Shown here piece by piece: positions 8,558-17,152 of a DNA stretch of 64,000 nucleotides (its first letter is position 1; every line of letters starts with the position of its first letter). Origin of the DNA: Nonomuraea sp. NBC_00507 (lineage in GTDB: Bacteria > Actinomycetota > Actinomycetes > Streptosporangiales > Streptosporangiaceae); the NCBI RefSeq assembly GCF_036013525.1, contig NZ_CP107853.1, positions 434,001 through 498,000 of the forward strand, in the 5' to 3' direction. Under the pieces are notes generated by a model. That model was not told the DNA's origin and did no database searches. It saw only the letters and a list, made by a program, of their open reading frames with translations. Both the position numbers and the translations under genes were made by a program.

Positions 8558-10090
8558 ATGACCATTGACGAGGATTCCAGGCGACTCGCCGAGCTCGGCT
8601 ATAAGCAGGAGCTGGCCCGTACCTGGAGCGGATTCTCTAACTTCGCCATCTCTTTCTCCATCATCTCGATCCTCGCCGGCTGCTTCACGACCTTCGGACA
8701 GGCCTGGAACAACGGCGGCCCCATCGCCATCTCATGGGGCTGGCCGGTGATCTCGTTGTTCATCCTCATCATCGGCTTCTGCATGTCGGAGCTGGTGTCG
8801 GCCTATCCGACGGCGGGCGGCATCTACTGGTGGGCCGCCAAGATGGGCAAGCCGATCCACGGCTGGTTCACCGGCTGGCTCAACCTGATCGGCCTCATCG
8901 CCGTCACCGCGTCGGTCGACTACGGCTGCGCGACGTTCCTCAACATCACCCTCAACCGGCTGACCGGCGGCGCTTGGGAAGCCACGCTCCCCCGGGCGTT
9001 CCTCCTGTTCGTGATCATCCTGGCGCTACACGCCCTGATCAACATCTACAGCCACAAGCTGATCTCGGTGCTGCAGAACGTCTCGGTCTGGTGGCACGTC
9101 GCGGGCGCCGTGGTCGTGGTCGCCATCCTGATCTTCGCGCCCAGCCAGCACCAGTCGGCCGACTTCGTCTTCTTCGGCACGAACAACAACTCCGGCTTCG
9201 GCGACGGCTCCGACGGTCTGCCCTTCTGGCTGTACGTGCTGCCGCTCGGCTTCCTGCTCACCCAGTACACGATCACCGGCTACGACGCCTGCGCGCACGT
9301 GTCGGAGGAAACGCAGGGAGCCGCCAAGAGCGCTGCACGCGGCCTGTGGCAGTCGATCTTCTACTCGGCCATCGGCGGCTGGATCCTGCTGCTGTCGTTC
9401 CTGTTCGCCGCGACGAACGTGGAGGCGATCAACAAGGGCGGCGGGTTCGTCGGCGCCATCTTCGAGACCGCGCTCTCCTCTCCGCTGGCCACGGCGATCT
9501 TCGCGATCTCCACGATCGGGCAATTCTTCTGCGGGATGAGCTGCGTGACGTCGATGTCGCGGATGACGTACGCATTCTCGCGCGACGGCGCAGTGCCCGG
9601 CTGGCGGCTGTGGTCCAAGGTGGACCGCAACCGCACCCCCGTCAACGCGATCCTCGGCGGCTGCGTGGTGGCCGCGCTGATCACGCTGCCCGCCCTGTAC
9701 GCCCCTCCCGGGCTGCCGGGCACGCCGGTTGCGTTCTACGCCGTCGTGTCGATCGCGGTCATCGGGCTCTACCTGGCGTTCCTCATCCCGATCTGGCTGC
9801 GGCTGCGCATGGGCGACTCTTTCGAGCCCGGCCCGTGGACCCTCGGCAAGAAATATCGGGTCCTGTGCTGGATCGCCTGCGCCGAGATCGTGATCGTCTC
9901 GATCTACTTCATCATGCCGTTCTCGCCAGCCGGCGTGCCGGGCAACCCCGACTTCACCTGGACGTCGGTCAACTACGCGCCGATCGCGGTGGGGCTCGTG
10001 CTCGTCGGCATCGCCCTGTGGTGGGCGTTGTCGGCCAAGCATTGGTTCACAGGTCCTCGCCGCACGGTCGACGAGGTCCCGGCGCCCTGA
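8558..10090 (+). CDS. APC-superfamily amino acid permease
   Basis: This 510-aa cytoplasmic-membrane transporter has about 12 hydrophobic helices. The start region RRLAELGYKQELARTWSGFS and the first helix followed by GGPIAISWGWPVI are characteristic of the GABA/choline-type (UGA4/GabP-like) APC group. PTAGGIYWWAAKMG is the conserved helix 2 motif. It likely imports an amino acid, 4-aminobutyrate or an amine by proton symport. I chose ATG 8558 because AGGGAGAC precedes it. The gene is monocistronic, with its own terminator 10 bp after the stop. Confidence 0.92.
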   Translation: MTIDEDSRRLAELGYKQELARTWSGFSNFAISFSIISILAGCFTTFGQAWNNGGPIAISWGWPVISLFILIIGFCMSELVSAYPTAGGIYWWAAKMGKPIHGWFTGWLNLIGLIAVTASVDYGCATFLNITLNRLTGGAWEATLPRAFLLFVIILALHALINIYSHKLISVLQNVSVWWHVAGAVVVVAILIFAPSQHQSADFVFFGTNNNSGFGDGSDGLPFWLYVLPLGFLLTQYTITGYDACAHVSEETQGAAKSAARGLWQSIFYSAIGGWILLLSFLFAATNVEAINKGGGFVGAIFETALSSPLATAIFAISTIGQFFCGMSCVTSMSRMTYAFSRDGAVPGWRLWSKVDRNRTPVNAILGGCVVAALITLPALYAPPGLPGTPVAFYAVVSIAVIGLYLAFLIPIWLRLRMGDSFEPGPWTLGKKYRVLCWIACAEIVIVSIYFIMPFSPAGVPGNPDFTWTSVNYAPIAVGLVLVGIALWWALSAKHWFTGPRRTVDEVPAP

Positions 10091-10099
10091 CGCCTCGCG

Positions 10100-10131
10100 G
10101 ATGGGTACGGCTGACGCAGGCCGTGCCCATC
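10100..10131 (+). terminator. Hairpin terminator of the permease gene
   Basis: GATGGGTACGGC at 10100-10111 pairs with GCCGTGCCCATC at 10120-10131 (11 Watson-Crick pairs plus one G-U, 8-nt loop), directly after the permease stop and before vapB. Confidence 0.7.
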
Positions 10132-10147
10132 TGCTTGCATCGTAGAT

Positions 10148-10375
10148 ATGCCAACCCTCTATGTTCGCGATGTCCCCGAGCCGGTCGTCGAGTCGTTGAA
10201 AAAGCGCGCCGCCGAAGCAGGCATGTCCCTGTCGGCTTACGTTGCCAGCGAACTAGCCGATATCGCCGCCCGTCCGACCAACGCGGAGATAGTCAAGCGG
10301 CTGAAGACGCAAGCTCGCTCTCAGGGGCCGTCGACGGCTGACATTCTCGAGGCCGTCGCAGAGGGCAGGCGATGA
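10148..10375 (+). CDS. vapB: VapB/FitA-type antitoxin (ribbon-helix-helix)
   Basis: This 75-aa protein begins MPTLYVRDVPEPVVESLKKR, the RHH DNA-binding strand and first helix of FitA/VapB antitoxins, followed by EAGMSLSAYVASELADIAA. The acidic/basic C-terminal tail would wrap the toxin. It overlaps the start of the vapC remnant by 4 bp (ATGA), the usual coupled arrangement. The antitoxin looks intact while its toxin is broken. Confidence 0.88.
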   Translation: MPTLYVRDVPEPVVESLKKRAAEAGMSLSAYVASELADIAARPTNAEIVKRLKTQARSQGPSTADILEAVAEGRR

Positions 10376-10651
10376 TCGTCATCGATTCCTCGGCAATGGT
10401 CGGGGCACTGGTCGGCCGCGAGGCACCACTTGAGCTCCTCGACGCCCTCCAGGCAAGTGTCCATGCCCCGCATCTGCTCAATGTGGAGGTCCTGCCTGCG
10501 GGGGCTCGCGTTGGGCGGCAAGCTGACCACCGCCGCAGCCGAGCGGTACCTCGCACTGGCCGAGGCATTGGAAGCTCCCCTCTTCACCTGCGACGGCAAG
10601 CTGGCCAGGAGCGCCCACAACGCCGACGTGCAGGTGTTTCCGCGCAGCTGA
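10372..10651 (+). pseudogene. vapC: Decayed vapC (PIN-domain toxin): frameshift plus internal deletion
   Basis: The N-terminus is a normal PIN domain start (MIVIDSSAMVGALVGRE, with the first catalytic Asp) and reads to NVEVL. At about 10494 the reading continues only in another frame as LRGLALGGKLTTAAAERY, then jumps straight to LALAEALEAPLFTCDGKLA. Intact VapC proteins have about 35-40 more residues between these blocks, including an acidic catalytic residue and the NLTAYDAAY-type segment. Both a small indel and an in-body deletion are therefore visible. The protein from the original start would be 120 aa of mostly nonsense. Confidence 0.85.
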
Positions 10652-10660
10652 TCCCCGAGG

Positions 10661-11296
10661 TCAGGACGCCTCGAAGGCAGCGGCCACGGCCGTGCGGACC
10701 TCGTCCATGGAAGCCGTGCCCAGCTCGCGCTTGAGCGAGGTCATGTCCACGTCCGGCATCCCGCAGGCGATCGCCCAGTTCCAGGGCGTCAGGTCGCCGT
10801 CCACGTTGAGCGCGAATCCGTGGCTGGTGACGCCCCGGCTCTGCCGCATCCCGATCGAGATGATCTTGCGGCCGGTTTCCACGGTCCAGACGCCGGTGAG
10901 CAGCTCGGACCCCGGCGGGGTGTCGCGCCGCTCGGCCGGTAGCCCAAGCTTGCCCAGCGCCTCCACCAGCCGCAGCTCCACCTCGCGCACGTAGTCGACG
11001 ATGCCCTGGTCCTCACCCAGCTTGACGATCAGGTAGCCGACGAGCTGGCCCGGGCCGTGGTAGGTGAGCTGCCCGCCGCGCCCCGTCTCGACCACCGGGA
11101 TGCCGCGCGTGGGGTCGGGCAGGTGGGTGAGCGGCGTGCGGCGGCCGACGGTGTAGACGGACGGATGGCTGAGCAGCCAGAGCGTGTCCGGCCGCTCGTC
11201 CCGCTGGCGCTGCCCGACGAGGTCGGTCATGCGCTCCATCGCCGTGTCGTAGTCGACGAGATCGTCCTGAATGAGTGTCAGCGGCCTTGCCCTCAT
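10661..11296 (-). CDS. lipB: Lipoyl(octanoyl) transferase LipB
   Basis: This 211-aa cytosolic enzyme transfers octanoyl from acyl carrier protein to lipoyl domains, the first step of lipoate synthesis. Motifs are GRGGQLTYHGPGQLVGYLI, the catalytic Lys in GRKIISIG, VTSHGFALNV, and the catalytic Cys in IACGMPD. The start MRARPLTL gives the family's usual length. The longer upstream frame runs into the sigma-factor promoter region. lipA is not in the window, which is unusual because many actinomycetes pair them. Confidence 0.93.
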   Translation of the reverse strand: MRARPLTLIQDDLVDYDTAMERMTDLVGQRQRDERPDTLWLLSHPSVYTVGRRTPLTHLPDPTRGIPVVETGRGGQLTYHGPGQLVGYLIVKLGEDQGIVDYVREVELRLVEALGKLGLPAERRDTPPGSELLTGVWTVETGRKIISIGMRQSRGVTSHGFALNVDGDLTPWNWAIACGMPDVDMTSLKRELGTASMDEVRTAVAAAFEAS

Positions 11297-11424
11297 GCTT
11301 CGAGGATAAGGCGCATCCAGGACACCAGCGCATGCCCAGCTCAACGCCGCAATGGTCCAGTCTTGTAACCCTTTCCCCGGTTCTCGCCAAGCAGGGGTGT
11401 GAATCGACGAAGGGAGCACGGCCG

Positions 11425-11976
11425 GTGCCTCGCAAACAGGCGAAGATCGCCACAGATCCTGTGGCCTTCGAGGCCTTCTACCGACGGCACGTCGATGCGG
11501 TCACCCGTTTCCTCGCCCGTCGCGTCGACGACCCGCACACGGTCGCAGATCTCGTGGCCGAGGTGTTCGTGGCAGTGCTCGACTCCGCCCACACCTACCG
11601 GGCCGAGCTGGGCACCGAGATCGCGTGGCTCTACGGAGTGGCCCGCAAGACGATCTCAGCGGAGCGGCGGCGGGCGTACAAGCAGCACCAGCTGACGGAT
11701 CGGGTGAGCGGGCGCCGCCCGCTGGACACCGACGACGTCGCCAGGCTCGAAGAGCGCATCGACGCCGAGCGGCATGCCAGGCGGGCCTTCGAGGCCATAG
11801 CCGGGTTGCCCGAGGGCGAACGCGCCGTGCTCGAGCTGGTCGTCATCGACCAGCTCACGGTCACGGAGGCGGCGCAGGCCCTCGGCATCCGGCAGGGGGC
11901 CGCCAAGGTACGGCTGCACCGCGCCCGCCGCACGCTGCGGAACCTGCCCTTCGTCATGGATGGAGCACCAGGATGA
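11425..11976 (+). CDS. RNA polymerase sigma factor (sigma-70/ECF-like)
   Basis: This 183-aa protein has region 2 around AFEAFYRRHVDAVTRFLARR with the core-binding DPHTVADLVAEVFVAVL, and region 4 helix-turn-helix LTVTEAAQALGIRQGAAKVR. The GTG start at 11425 has AAGGGAG 8-12 bp upstream. The stop overlaps the ATG of the following membrane protein (ATGA), so that protein is probably its anti-sigma factor or target. TTGTAACC at about 11364 upstream resembles the -35 elements of autoregulated ECF promoters. Confidence 0.9.
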   Translation: MPRKQAKIATDPVAFEAFYRRHVDAVTRFLARRVDDPHTVADLVAEVFVAVLDSAHTYRAELGTEIAWLYGVARKTISAERRRAYKQHQLTDRVSGRRPLDTDDVARLEERIDAERHARRAFEAIAGLPEGERAVLELVVIDQLTVTEAAQALGIRQGAAKVRLHRARRTLRNLPFVMDGAPG

Positions 11977-12593
11977 GATTCGAGGAGCACCTGCTGATGG
12001 ATCTGAAAGCCGAGATCGCGGCCCGCGCCGAACGGCGCCGACGCATCGCCCGCAGGATTTATGCCGGGGGCGCGGTAGCGGGGCTGACCGCCGCGGCGGC
12101 GATCGCGGTGCCGCTGTTGACGGGGACCGAAACGCCCGCCTACGCCGTGAGCAAGAGCGCCGATGGCACAGTACGGGTGGAGATCAACGAGTTCCGCGAC
12201 GCCGACCGGCTGGAGCGGGATCTGAAGGACGCCGGCGTCACGGCCGACGTCACGTACCTCAAGGCCGGCACGGAGTGCGATCCTGACCGGGGCAAACGCG
12301 CCGGGGGCCAGGGGCGGCCAGGCACGGAGGAGTTCCGCAAGTCGCCTTCGGCCAACGTCGCCCGGCCGCGAGACCGCGGCCTGGAGATCTATCCGAAGTA
12401 CATCGGCAAGGACCAGACCTTGCTGCTGGAGTTCGCCGAGAGTGACCCGTCGGCCGGGCAGGAGAAGAAGGGCGTGCTCTGGCGGCTCACGACCGGCCTG
12501 ATCACCGGCCCGGTCAAGCCGTGCGTCGCCGTCAAGGACCCGACCTGGCACGACGTCGGCGGCTCCGAGGGGCAGCCGCCCGCCGGCGGATGA
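11973..12593 (+). CDS. Membrane protein co-expressed with sigma factor (putative anti-sigma partner)
   Basis: This 206-aa protein has a basic cytoplasmic N-terminus (about 28 residues, ARAERRRRIARR), one membrane helix (AGGAVAGLTAAAAIAVPLL) and an extracytoplasmic domain containing two cysteines (TECDPDR and KPCVAV). It has no recognisable zinc anti-sigma (HxxxCxxC) motif. The 4-bp overlap with the sigma gene and the topology suggest a regulator that senses the outside, but this is inference. A hairpin terminator follows within 10 bp. Confidence 0.7.
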   Translation: MRFEEHLLMDLKAEIAARAERRRRIARRIYAGGAVAGLTAAAAIAVPLLTGTETPAYAVSKSADGTVRVEINEFRDADRLERDLKDAGVTADVTYLKAGTECDPDRGKRAGGQGRPGTEEFRKSPSANVARPRDRGLEIYPKYIGKDQTLLLEFAESDPSAGQEKKGVLWRLTTGLITGPVKPCVAVKDPTWHDVGGSEGQPPAGG

Positions 12594-12599
12594 CGATCG

Positions 12600-12629
12600 G
12601 CGGCCGGTCTGCTTGCCGAGGCCGGCCGC
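12600..12629. terminator. Hairpin terminator after the sigma operon
   Basis: GCGGCCGG at 12600-12607 pairs with CCGGCCGC at 12622-12629. It lies between convergent genes and can end transcription from both sides. Confidence 0.6.
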
Positions 12630-12681
12630 GCATCACCCCGCTGTCCTGTCCAGCCCCCAGTGGAGGCGTGTGCACAGAGCC

Positions 12682-13551
12682 CTACGCCTCCAGCACCTGG
12701 CGCAGCGTGACGGCGAAGGCGTCCGGGTCGCCCTTGTAGCCGAACTCGCCGCCGAGAAAGCCGCCGTGGTGGCTGGGGAAGGTCACGGGCTTCGTGCCGA
12801 GCCGTTCGGCGACCGCCACACCGGCGCGGTGGGCCATCTCGCCCTCCGATTCGGCTCCGACGCCGACGACGATGCGGGTCGGCGCCGCGCGGAGCGCCTC
12901 GAAGTCGTGCTGGTAGTGCGTACAGGTCATGAGGTTCTGCCGGAACAGCACGTCGTCGCGGGAACCGTCGTCTTCCGTCGGCATCCCGAGGCCGGCGGGG
13001 TTCGGAACGGGCAGATCGGCGAAATCGGTTGGGATCGGGCCGCGCAGGCTGCTGATCGCGATGAACTTCGCCATCGCCGGTCCGAAGCCGTCCCGGTCGT
13101 ACGTCTGGCGGATGTCCGCCACCGCCCCCAGTGCCTGCTCCCGGTCCGGCAGGACCTGGGCGGCCGGCGGCTCGTGGGCCACGAGCATGCGGACCTGCTC
13201 CGGATGCCGGGCCACCAGCGCCAGTCCGTTGACGGCGCCCCCGCTGCTGGCGAAGATGTCCACCGGCCCGCCGCCGAGCGCGGTGATCAGCCGATGCAGG
13301 TCGTCGCCGTGCTGCTCAGGCGTCGACTCCGCGCCGCCGTCGGTCCGCCGGCTCCGGCCGATCCCTCGCGGGTCATAGGTCACCACCGTACGATCCTGGA
13401 AGTGCCCGGCCAGGCTGGCGAACCCGCTGGCGTCCATCGGCGATCCGATCATCAACAGCGTCGCGGCGGTGCTCGTTGCGGACTCCCGTACGTCATAGGC
13501 GAGAGTCGCACCGGGGACCTCTAGGGTGTGGGACTTGGGCTCGCTCGTCAT
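12682..13551 (-). CDS. Alpha/beta hydrolase
   Basis: This 289-aa cytosolic hydrolase has an oxyanion/turn region YDPRGIGRSRR, a nucleophile elbow FASSGGAVNG near residue 105 (first Gly of GxSxG replaced by Ala) and a C-terminal catalytic His in PSHHGGFLGGEF. It is related to small carboxylesterase or haloperoxidase-like proteins; the substrate is unknown. GAAGGAG lies 7 bp before the ATG. It converges on the sigma operon. Confidence 0.88.
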   Translation of the reverse strand: MTSEPKSHTLEVPGATLAYDVRESATSTAATLLMIGSPMDASGFASLAGHFQDRTVVTYDPRGIGRSRRTDGGAESTPEQHGDDLHRLITALGGGPVDIFASSGGAVNGLALVARHPEQVRMLVAHEPPAAQVLPDREQALGAVADIRQTYDRDGFGPAMAKFIAISSLRGPIPTDFADLPVPNPAGLGMPTEDDGSRDDVLFRQNLMTCTHYQHDFEALRAAPTRIVVGVGAESEGEMAHRAGVAVAERLGTKPVTFPSHHGGFLGGEFGYKGDPDAFAVTLRQVLEA

Positions 13552-13652
13552 GTGGTCGCTCCTTCTCGATGCCTGTGATGGAGACCAGCGGGAGCGGCGA
13601 AACTCATCGGACCCCGGACGGCGTGTCCGGGGTCTCTGCCGGGCCGCGGGGA

Positions 13653-13844
13653 CTACGCCGTGCGGTAGCCCTTGGGCTCCTCGGGGATGAGGATCCACAT
13701 GACGACGTAGACGACCCACAGCGGCCCGGGGATGAGGGAAAGAAGCAGCCAGAGGATCCGGACGAGAGTGGGCGGCAGGCCCATCTTGTCGGCGAGGCCC
13801 CCGCAGACTCCCGCGATGATCCTGTGCTCTCGTGAGCGGTACAT
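13653..13844 (-). CDS. PspC-domain membrane protein
   Basis: This 63-aa protein is almost entirely a PspC domain: RIIAGVCGGLADKMGLPPTLVRI, then a membrane segment rich in Leu/Val/Trp and the closing IPEEP. Short PspC proteins are common in actinobacteria and are linked to envelope stress, but no partner is adjacent. GGAGG precedes the ATG by 6 bp. Confidence 0.88.
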   Translation of the reverse strand: MYRSREHRIIAGVCGGLADKMGLPPTLVRILWLLLSLIPGPLWVVYVVMWILIPEEPKGYRTA

Positions 13845-13907
13845 GATTGATTCCTCCGTGAATGACGACCTATCTGGAAAACGGACAGCCAGGCCGCAGA
13901 ACTCCCG

Positions 13908-14426
13908 CTAAGAACCCTGAGAAAACCCTGTAAGGGTCAGCCATTCTCGTGCCATGCCCAGATGGCGGCTGGTCAGTCCACGTGTCGGGTCGACGTGGAT
14001 GAGGAGGAAATCATCCAAACCCCGATGCACCCTGAGATACTCCTCGTCCTCCGCCCAGATCTGGTCGTCGAACCAGACGAACGGGCGTTGGCCGGCGTAC
14101 GCCGCCACGCACGGGGTTTTGAACAGTTCGCCGTACTCGCTCCTCGGGGGCGGCGGGAAGTCCGGGGTCACGGGGATGACCGGGAGTGAGGGCAGGCCGA
14201 TCCGGGGAGCGATCCAGTCGTTGGCGTGGTGCCCCCAGGTGGTCGCCCAGACCAACTCCGCCCCGGTGGCCAGCGCCAGGTCGAGGAGGCGGCGCCCGTG
14301 CCTGGGGTTGAGGTGGACGATGTAGAGCTCGCCGTCGATCGTGCACCGGTAGCGGCGAAAGTCGGGGGTGGGCCGGCCCATGGGGTTGAGGACCCCGTCC
14401 ACGTCGAGCAGCAGCAGCGGTTTCAC
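13908..14426 (-). CDS. HAD-like protein (haloacid dehalogenase superfamily)
   Basis: This 172-aa protein begins with GTG and the HAD nucleophile motif LLLLDVDGVLNPM (Asp9/Asp11). It has a Thr-containing second motif (ELVWATTWGHHANDWI) and a later acidic segment FVWFDDQIWAEDEE that would hold Mg2+. Such short proteins are annotated as HAD or secreted-HAD families, with the substrate unknown. The GTG overlaps the stop of the AraC gene (GTGA), so the two are co-transcribed. Confidence 0.85.
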   Translation of the reverse strand: MKPLLLLDVDGVLNPMGRPTPDFRRYRCTIDGELYIVHLNPRHGRRLLDLALATGAELVWATTWGHHANDWIAPRIGLPSLPVIPVTPDFPPPPRSEYGELFKTPCVAAYAGQRPFVWFDDQIWAEDEEYLRVHRGLDDFLLIHVDPTRGLTSRHLGMAREWLTLTGFSQGS

Positions 14427-15358
14427 GTCACCGCTCCGGCCGTCGCGTCCCGTACGCGGTACTCCTGCGGGCTGATCCCCCGCACCCGCTTGAAGGCCGC
14501 GCTGAGCGCGAACGGGCTGCCGTACCCGACCTTCCTCGCGACGGACCCGATCGTGGCGTCGGGCTCGCGCAGCAGGTCGGCGGCCAGGGCGAGACGCCAG
14601 TCGGTGAGGAAGGACATCGGCGGCTCGCCGACCAGCTCGGTGAAGCGCCGGGCCAGCGATGCCCTGGAGACGCCGACCTCGGCGGCCAGGGCGGCGACGG
14701 TCCAGGGGTGGGCGGGGTTGTTGTGCAACATCCGCATGGCCTTGCCGACCACCGGGTCGCTCATGGCGCGGTACCAGGCCGGCGCCTCGTGCGCGGCGAA
14801 CCACGACCGCAGCACCGCGATGAGCAGCAGGTCGAGCAGCCGGTCCAGGACCGCCTCCTGCCCCGGCTCGTCCTTGACGATCTCGGCGCCGAGCAGCGCG
14901 GCGATCGGCCCGCCGGGCTGGACGATCACTGGGGGCAGTGCCTCCAGTAGCCGCCTGCTGACCTCGCCTTCCATTGTGTAGGCGCCGGTCAGCATCACGG
15001 TGTCGCCGTCGGGGTTGTCGCCCCACGTCCGCACGCCCAGGTCCATGGCCTGCGCGAGCGGCTCGCCGTCGGCTGTGGTGCAGCGCTCGCCTGGGTGGAT
15101 CACGATCTGCGGCGCGGTGCCGGGATCGTCGGCCACCGTGTACGGCTCCGGCCCTCTGTTGATCACGACCTCGCCCGGCCCGACGCGTACCGGCTCGCCC
15201 TTGTCGGGCACCACCCACGCCTGCCCGCGCACCACCGCGGTGGCCGCCAGCGGCGCCTCGTCCTGGATGCGCAGCGACCAGGGCGAATCGAGGATCACGC
15301 GGAGCAGGAAGGCGCCACGGGCGCGTGGGCCGTCGAGCAATGCCGCGAGCTGGTCCAT
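14423..15358 (-). CDS. AraC family transcriptional regulator with cupin sensor
   Basis: This 311-aa activator/repressor starts MDQLAALLDGPRARGAF, the typical start of the cupin_6 AraC group. The N-terminal cupin carries the VGPGEVVINRG segment and HPGERC. The C-terminal double HTH includes TVAALAAEVGVSRASLARRF and GSVARKVGYGSPFALSAAFKR. In this group the regulator commonly controls a divergent oxidoreductase, here the NmrA-like gene 73 bp away. Confidence 0.92.
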   Translation of the reverse strand: MDQLAALLDGPRARGAFLLRVILDSPWSLRIQDEAPLAATAVVRGQAWVVPDKGEPVRVGPGEVVINRGPEPYTVADDPGTAPQIVIHPGERCTTADGEPLAQAMDLGVRTWGDNPDGDTVMLTGAYTMEGEVSRRLLEALPPVIVQPGGPIAALLGAEIVKDEPGQEAVLDRLLDLLLIAVLRSWFAAHEAPAWYRAMSDPVVGKAMRMLHNNPAHPWTVAALAAEVGVSRASLARRFTELVGEPPMSFLTDWRLALAADLLREPDATIGSVARKVGYGSPFALSAAFKRVRGISPQEYRVRDATAGAVT

Positions 15359-15431
15359 GGCCAGACGATCGCATATGGGATTGCGCTTCTCAACCATGGA
15401 GAGTCTGCCGCGACGGCGGCTTACTGGACAC

Positions 15432-16241
15432 ATGACGATTTTGGTAACCAGCGGCACGGGAAAGACCGGCCGCCGCGTGGCCGACCGGCTCACCGCTCTC
15501 GGCCTGCCCGTACGCATCGGGTCCCGCTCCGCCACACCGCCCTTCGACTGGGCCGACCGCTCGACGTGGCCGGCCGCGCTCGACGGCGTCTCGGCCGTCT
15601 ACCTCGCCTACTACCCCGACGCGGCCTTCCCCGGCGCCTACGACGACATCAAGGCGTTCACCGAGGTCGCGGTACGCAACGGGGTGCGGCGGCTGGTCCT
15701 GCTGTCGGGCCGGGGCGAGCCGGAGGCGCAGGCCAGCGAGGTGACCGTCCAGGAGTCGGGAGCGGAGTGGACGATCGTGCGCTGCAGCTGGTTCATGCAG
15801 AACTTCAGCGAGGACTTCCTGCTGGAGCCGCTGCGCGAGGGCGTCGTCGCGCTGCCCGCCGCCGACGTGCCCGAGCCGTTCGTGGACGTCGACGACATCG
15901 CCGACGTGGCCGCCGCAGCGCTCAGCCAGGACGGCCACATCGGCAAGCTGTATGAGCTGACCGGGCCGCGGCTGCTGACGTTCGCGCACGCCGCCGAGGA
16001 GCTGTCCCAGGCCACCGGCAGGAAGATTTCGTTCGTCCGGGTAACGCCGGAGGAGTACGTGGCCACGGCCGTCGCGCACGGCCTGCCCCAGGCGGAGGCT
16101 GAGAGCCTGTCCGCGATGTTCACCGAGATCCTCGACGGCCGCAACGCGAGCGTGACCGACGGCGTCCAGCAGGCGCTCGGCCGCCCTGCCCGCGACTTCG
16201 CCGACTTCGCCAGGGCCAACGCCCACGTCTGGAAGCTCTAG
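15432..16241 (+). CDS. NmrA-like NAD(P)-binding protein
   Basis: This 269-aa atypical short-chain dehydrogenase has the dinucleotide loop TSGTGKTGRRV at the N-terminus and the family segments VYLAYYPDAAF, RLVLLSGRG and WFMQNFSEDFL. It lacks the SDR YxxxK pair, as NmrA/QOR2-like proteins do, so it may be a redox sensor or quinone reductase. It is divergent from the AraC regulator, which probably controls it. Confidence 0.9.
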   Translation: MTILVTSGTGKTGRRVADRLTALGLPVRIGSRSATPPFDWADRSTWPAALDGVSAVYLAYYPDAAFPGAYDDIKAFTEVAVRNGVRRLVLLSGRGEPEAQASEVTVQESGAEWTIVRCSWFMQNFSEDFLLEPLREGVVALPAADVPEPFVDVDDIADVAAAALSQDGHIGKLYELTGPRLLTFAHAAEELSQATGRKISFVRVTPEEYVATAVAHGLPQAEAESLSAMFTEILDGRNASVTDGVQQALGRPARDFADFARANAHVWKL

Positions 16242-16321
16242 TCGCGCCTGAGAGCGGCTCCCGGGTCCCCTATTTCCGCTAACCTCACCTCGTCACTCTC
16301 GTGTTTTCGAAAGGTGTCGTT

Positions 16322-17152
16322 GTGATCGGCTGGTTCGAAGCGGTGATTCTGGGGTTGATCCAAGGACTCACGGAGTTCTTGCCGATCTCCTCCAGCGCCC
16401 ACATCCGGGTGGTCTCCGCTTTCGCCGGCTGGCAGGACCCGGGGGCGGCGTTCACGGCCGTCATCCAGATCGGCACCGAGACGGCCGTGATCATCTACTT
16501 CCGCAAGGAAATCTGGGAGATCATCTCCACCTGGACGCGGTCGTTGTGGAACAAGGAGCTGCGCAGCCATTGGGCGGCTCGCATGGGCTGGTATGTCATC
16601 GTCGGCACGCTCCCGATCGGCGTGCTCGGCCTGGTGCTGAAGGACCAGATCGAGACCGTCTTCCGCGACCTGCGCCTGGTGGGCACCACGCTGATCGTCT
16701 TCGCGCTCATCCTGTGGTTCGCCGACCGCACCGCCCGCAACAAGCTCACGCTGGAGAAGCACCTCAGCTTCACCCACGCCATCGTCTACGGCTTCGCCCA
16801 GGCCCTCGCGCTGATCCCCGGCGTGTCCCGCTCCGGCGGCACCACCACCGCCGGCCTGCTGCTCGACTACCGCCGCGAGGACGCGGCCAAATACTCCTTC
16901 CTGCTGGCCATCCCGGCCGTCCTGGCGTCGGGCATCTTCGAGCTCAGTGAGATCGGCAATGGACCGGCCCCGGCGTGGGGGCCGACCATCCTCGCCACGA
17001 TCATCTCGTTCATCGTCGGCTATCTGGCGGTGGCCTGGTTCCTGCGGTACATCAGCACCCACCGCTTCACGGGCTTCGTGATCTACCGGATCGTGCTCGG
17101 GGTGTTCGTCATATTCGCGGTCTCCGTCGACTGGATCCCCCCACTGGGGTAA
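16322..17152 (+). CDS. uppP: Undecaprenyl-diphosphatase UppP (BacA)
   Basis: This 276-aa polytopic membrane enzyme recycles undecaprenyl pyrophosphate for peptidoglycan synthesis and confers bacitracin tolerance. Both family motifs are present: QGLTEFLPISSSAH near residue 15 and PGVSRSGGTTTAGLLL near 167. About eight membrane segments are visible. I prefer GTG 16322 (MIGWFEAV) because GAAAGG sits 7 bp upstream and it matches the family start; GTG 16301 would add seven residues. Its last 70 bp overlap a convergent gene. Confidence 0.95.
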   Translation: MIGWFEAVILGLIQGLTEFLPISSSAHIRVVSAFAGWQDPGAAFTAVIQIGTETAVIIYFRKEIWEIISTWTRSLWNKELRSHWAARMGWYVIVGTLPIGVLGLVLKDQIETVFRDLRLVGTTLIVFALILWFADRTARNKLTLEKHLSFTHAIVYGFAQALALIPGVSRSGGTTTAGLLLDYRREDAAKYSFLLAIPAVLASGIFELSEIGNGPAPAWGPTILATIISFIVGYLAVAWFLRYISTHRFTGFVIYRIVLGVFVIFAVSVDWIPPLG

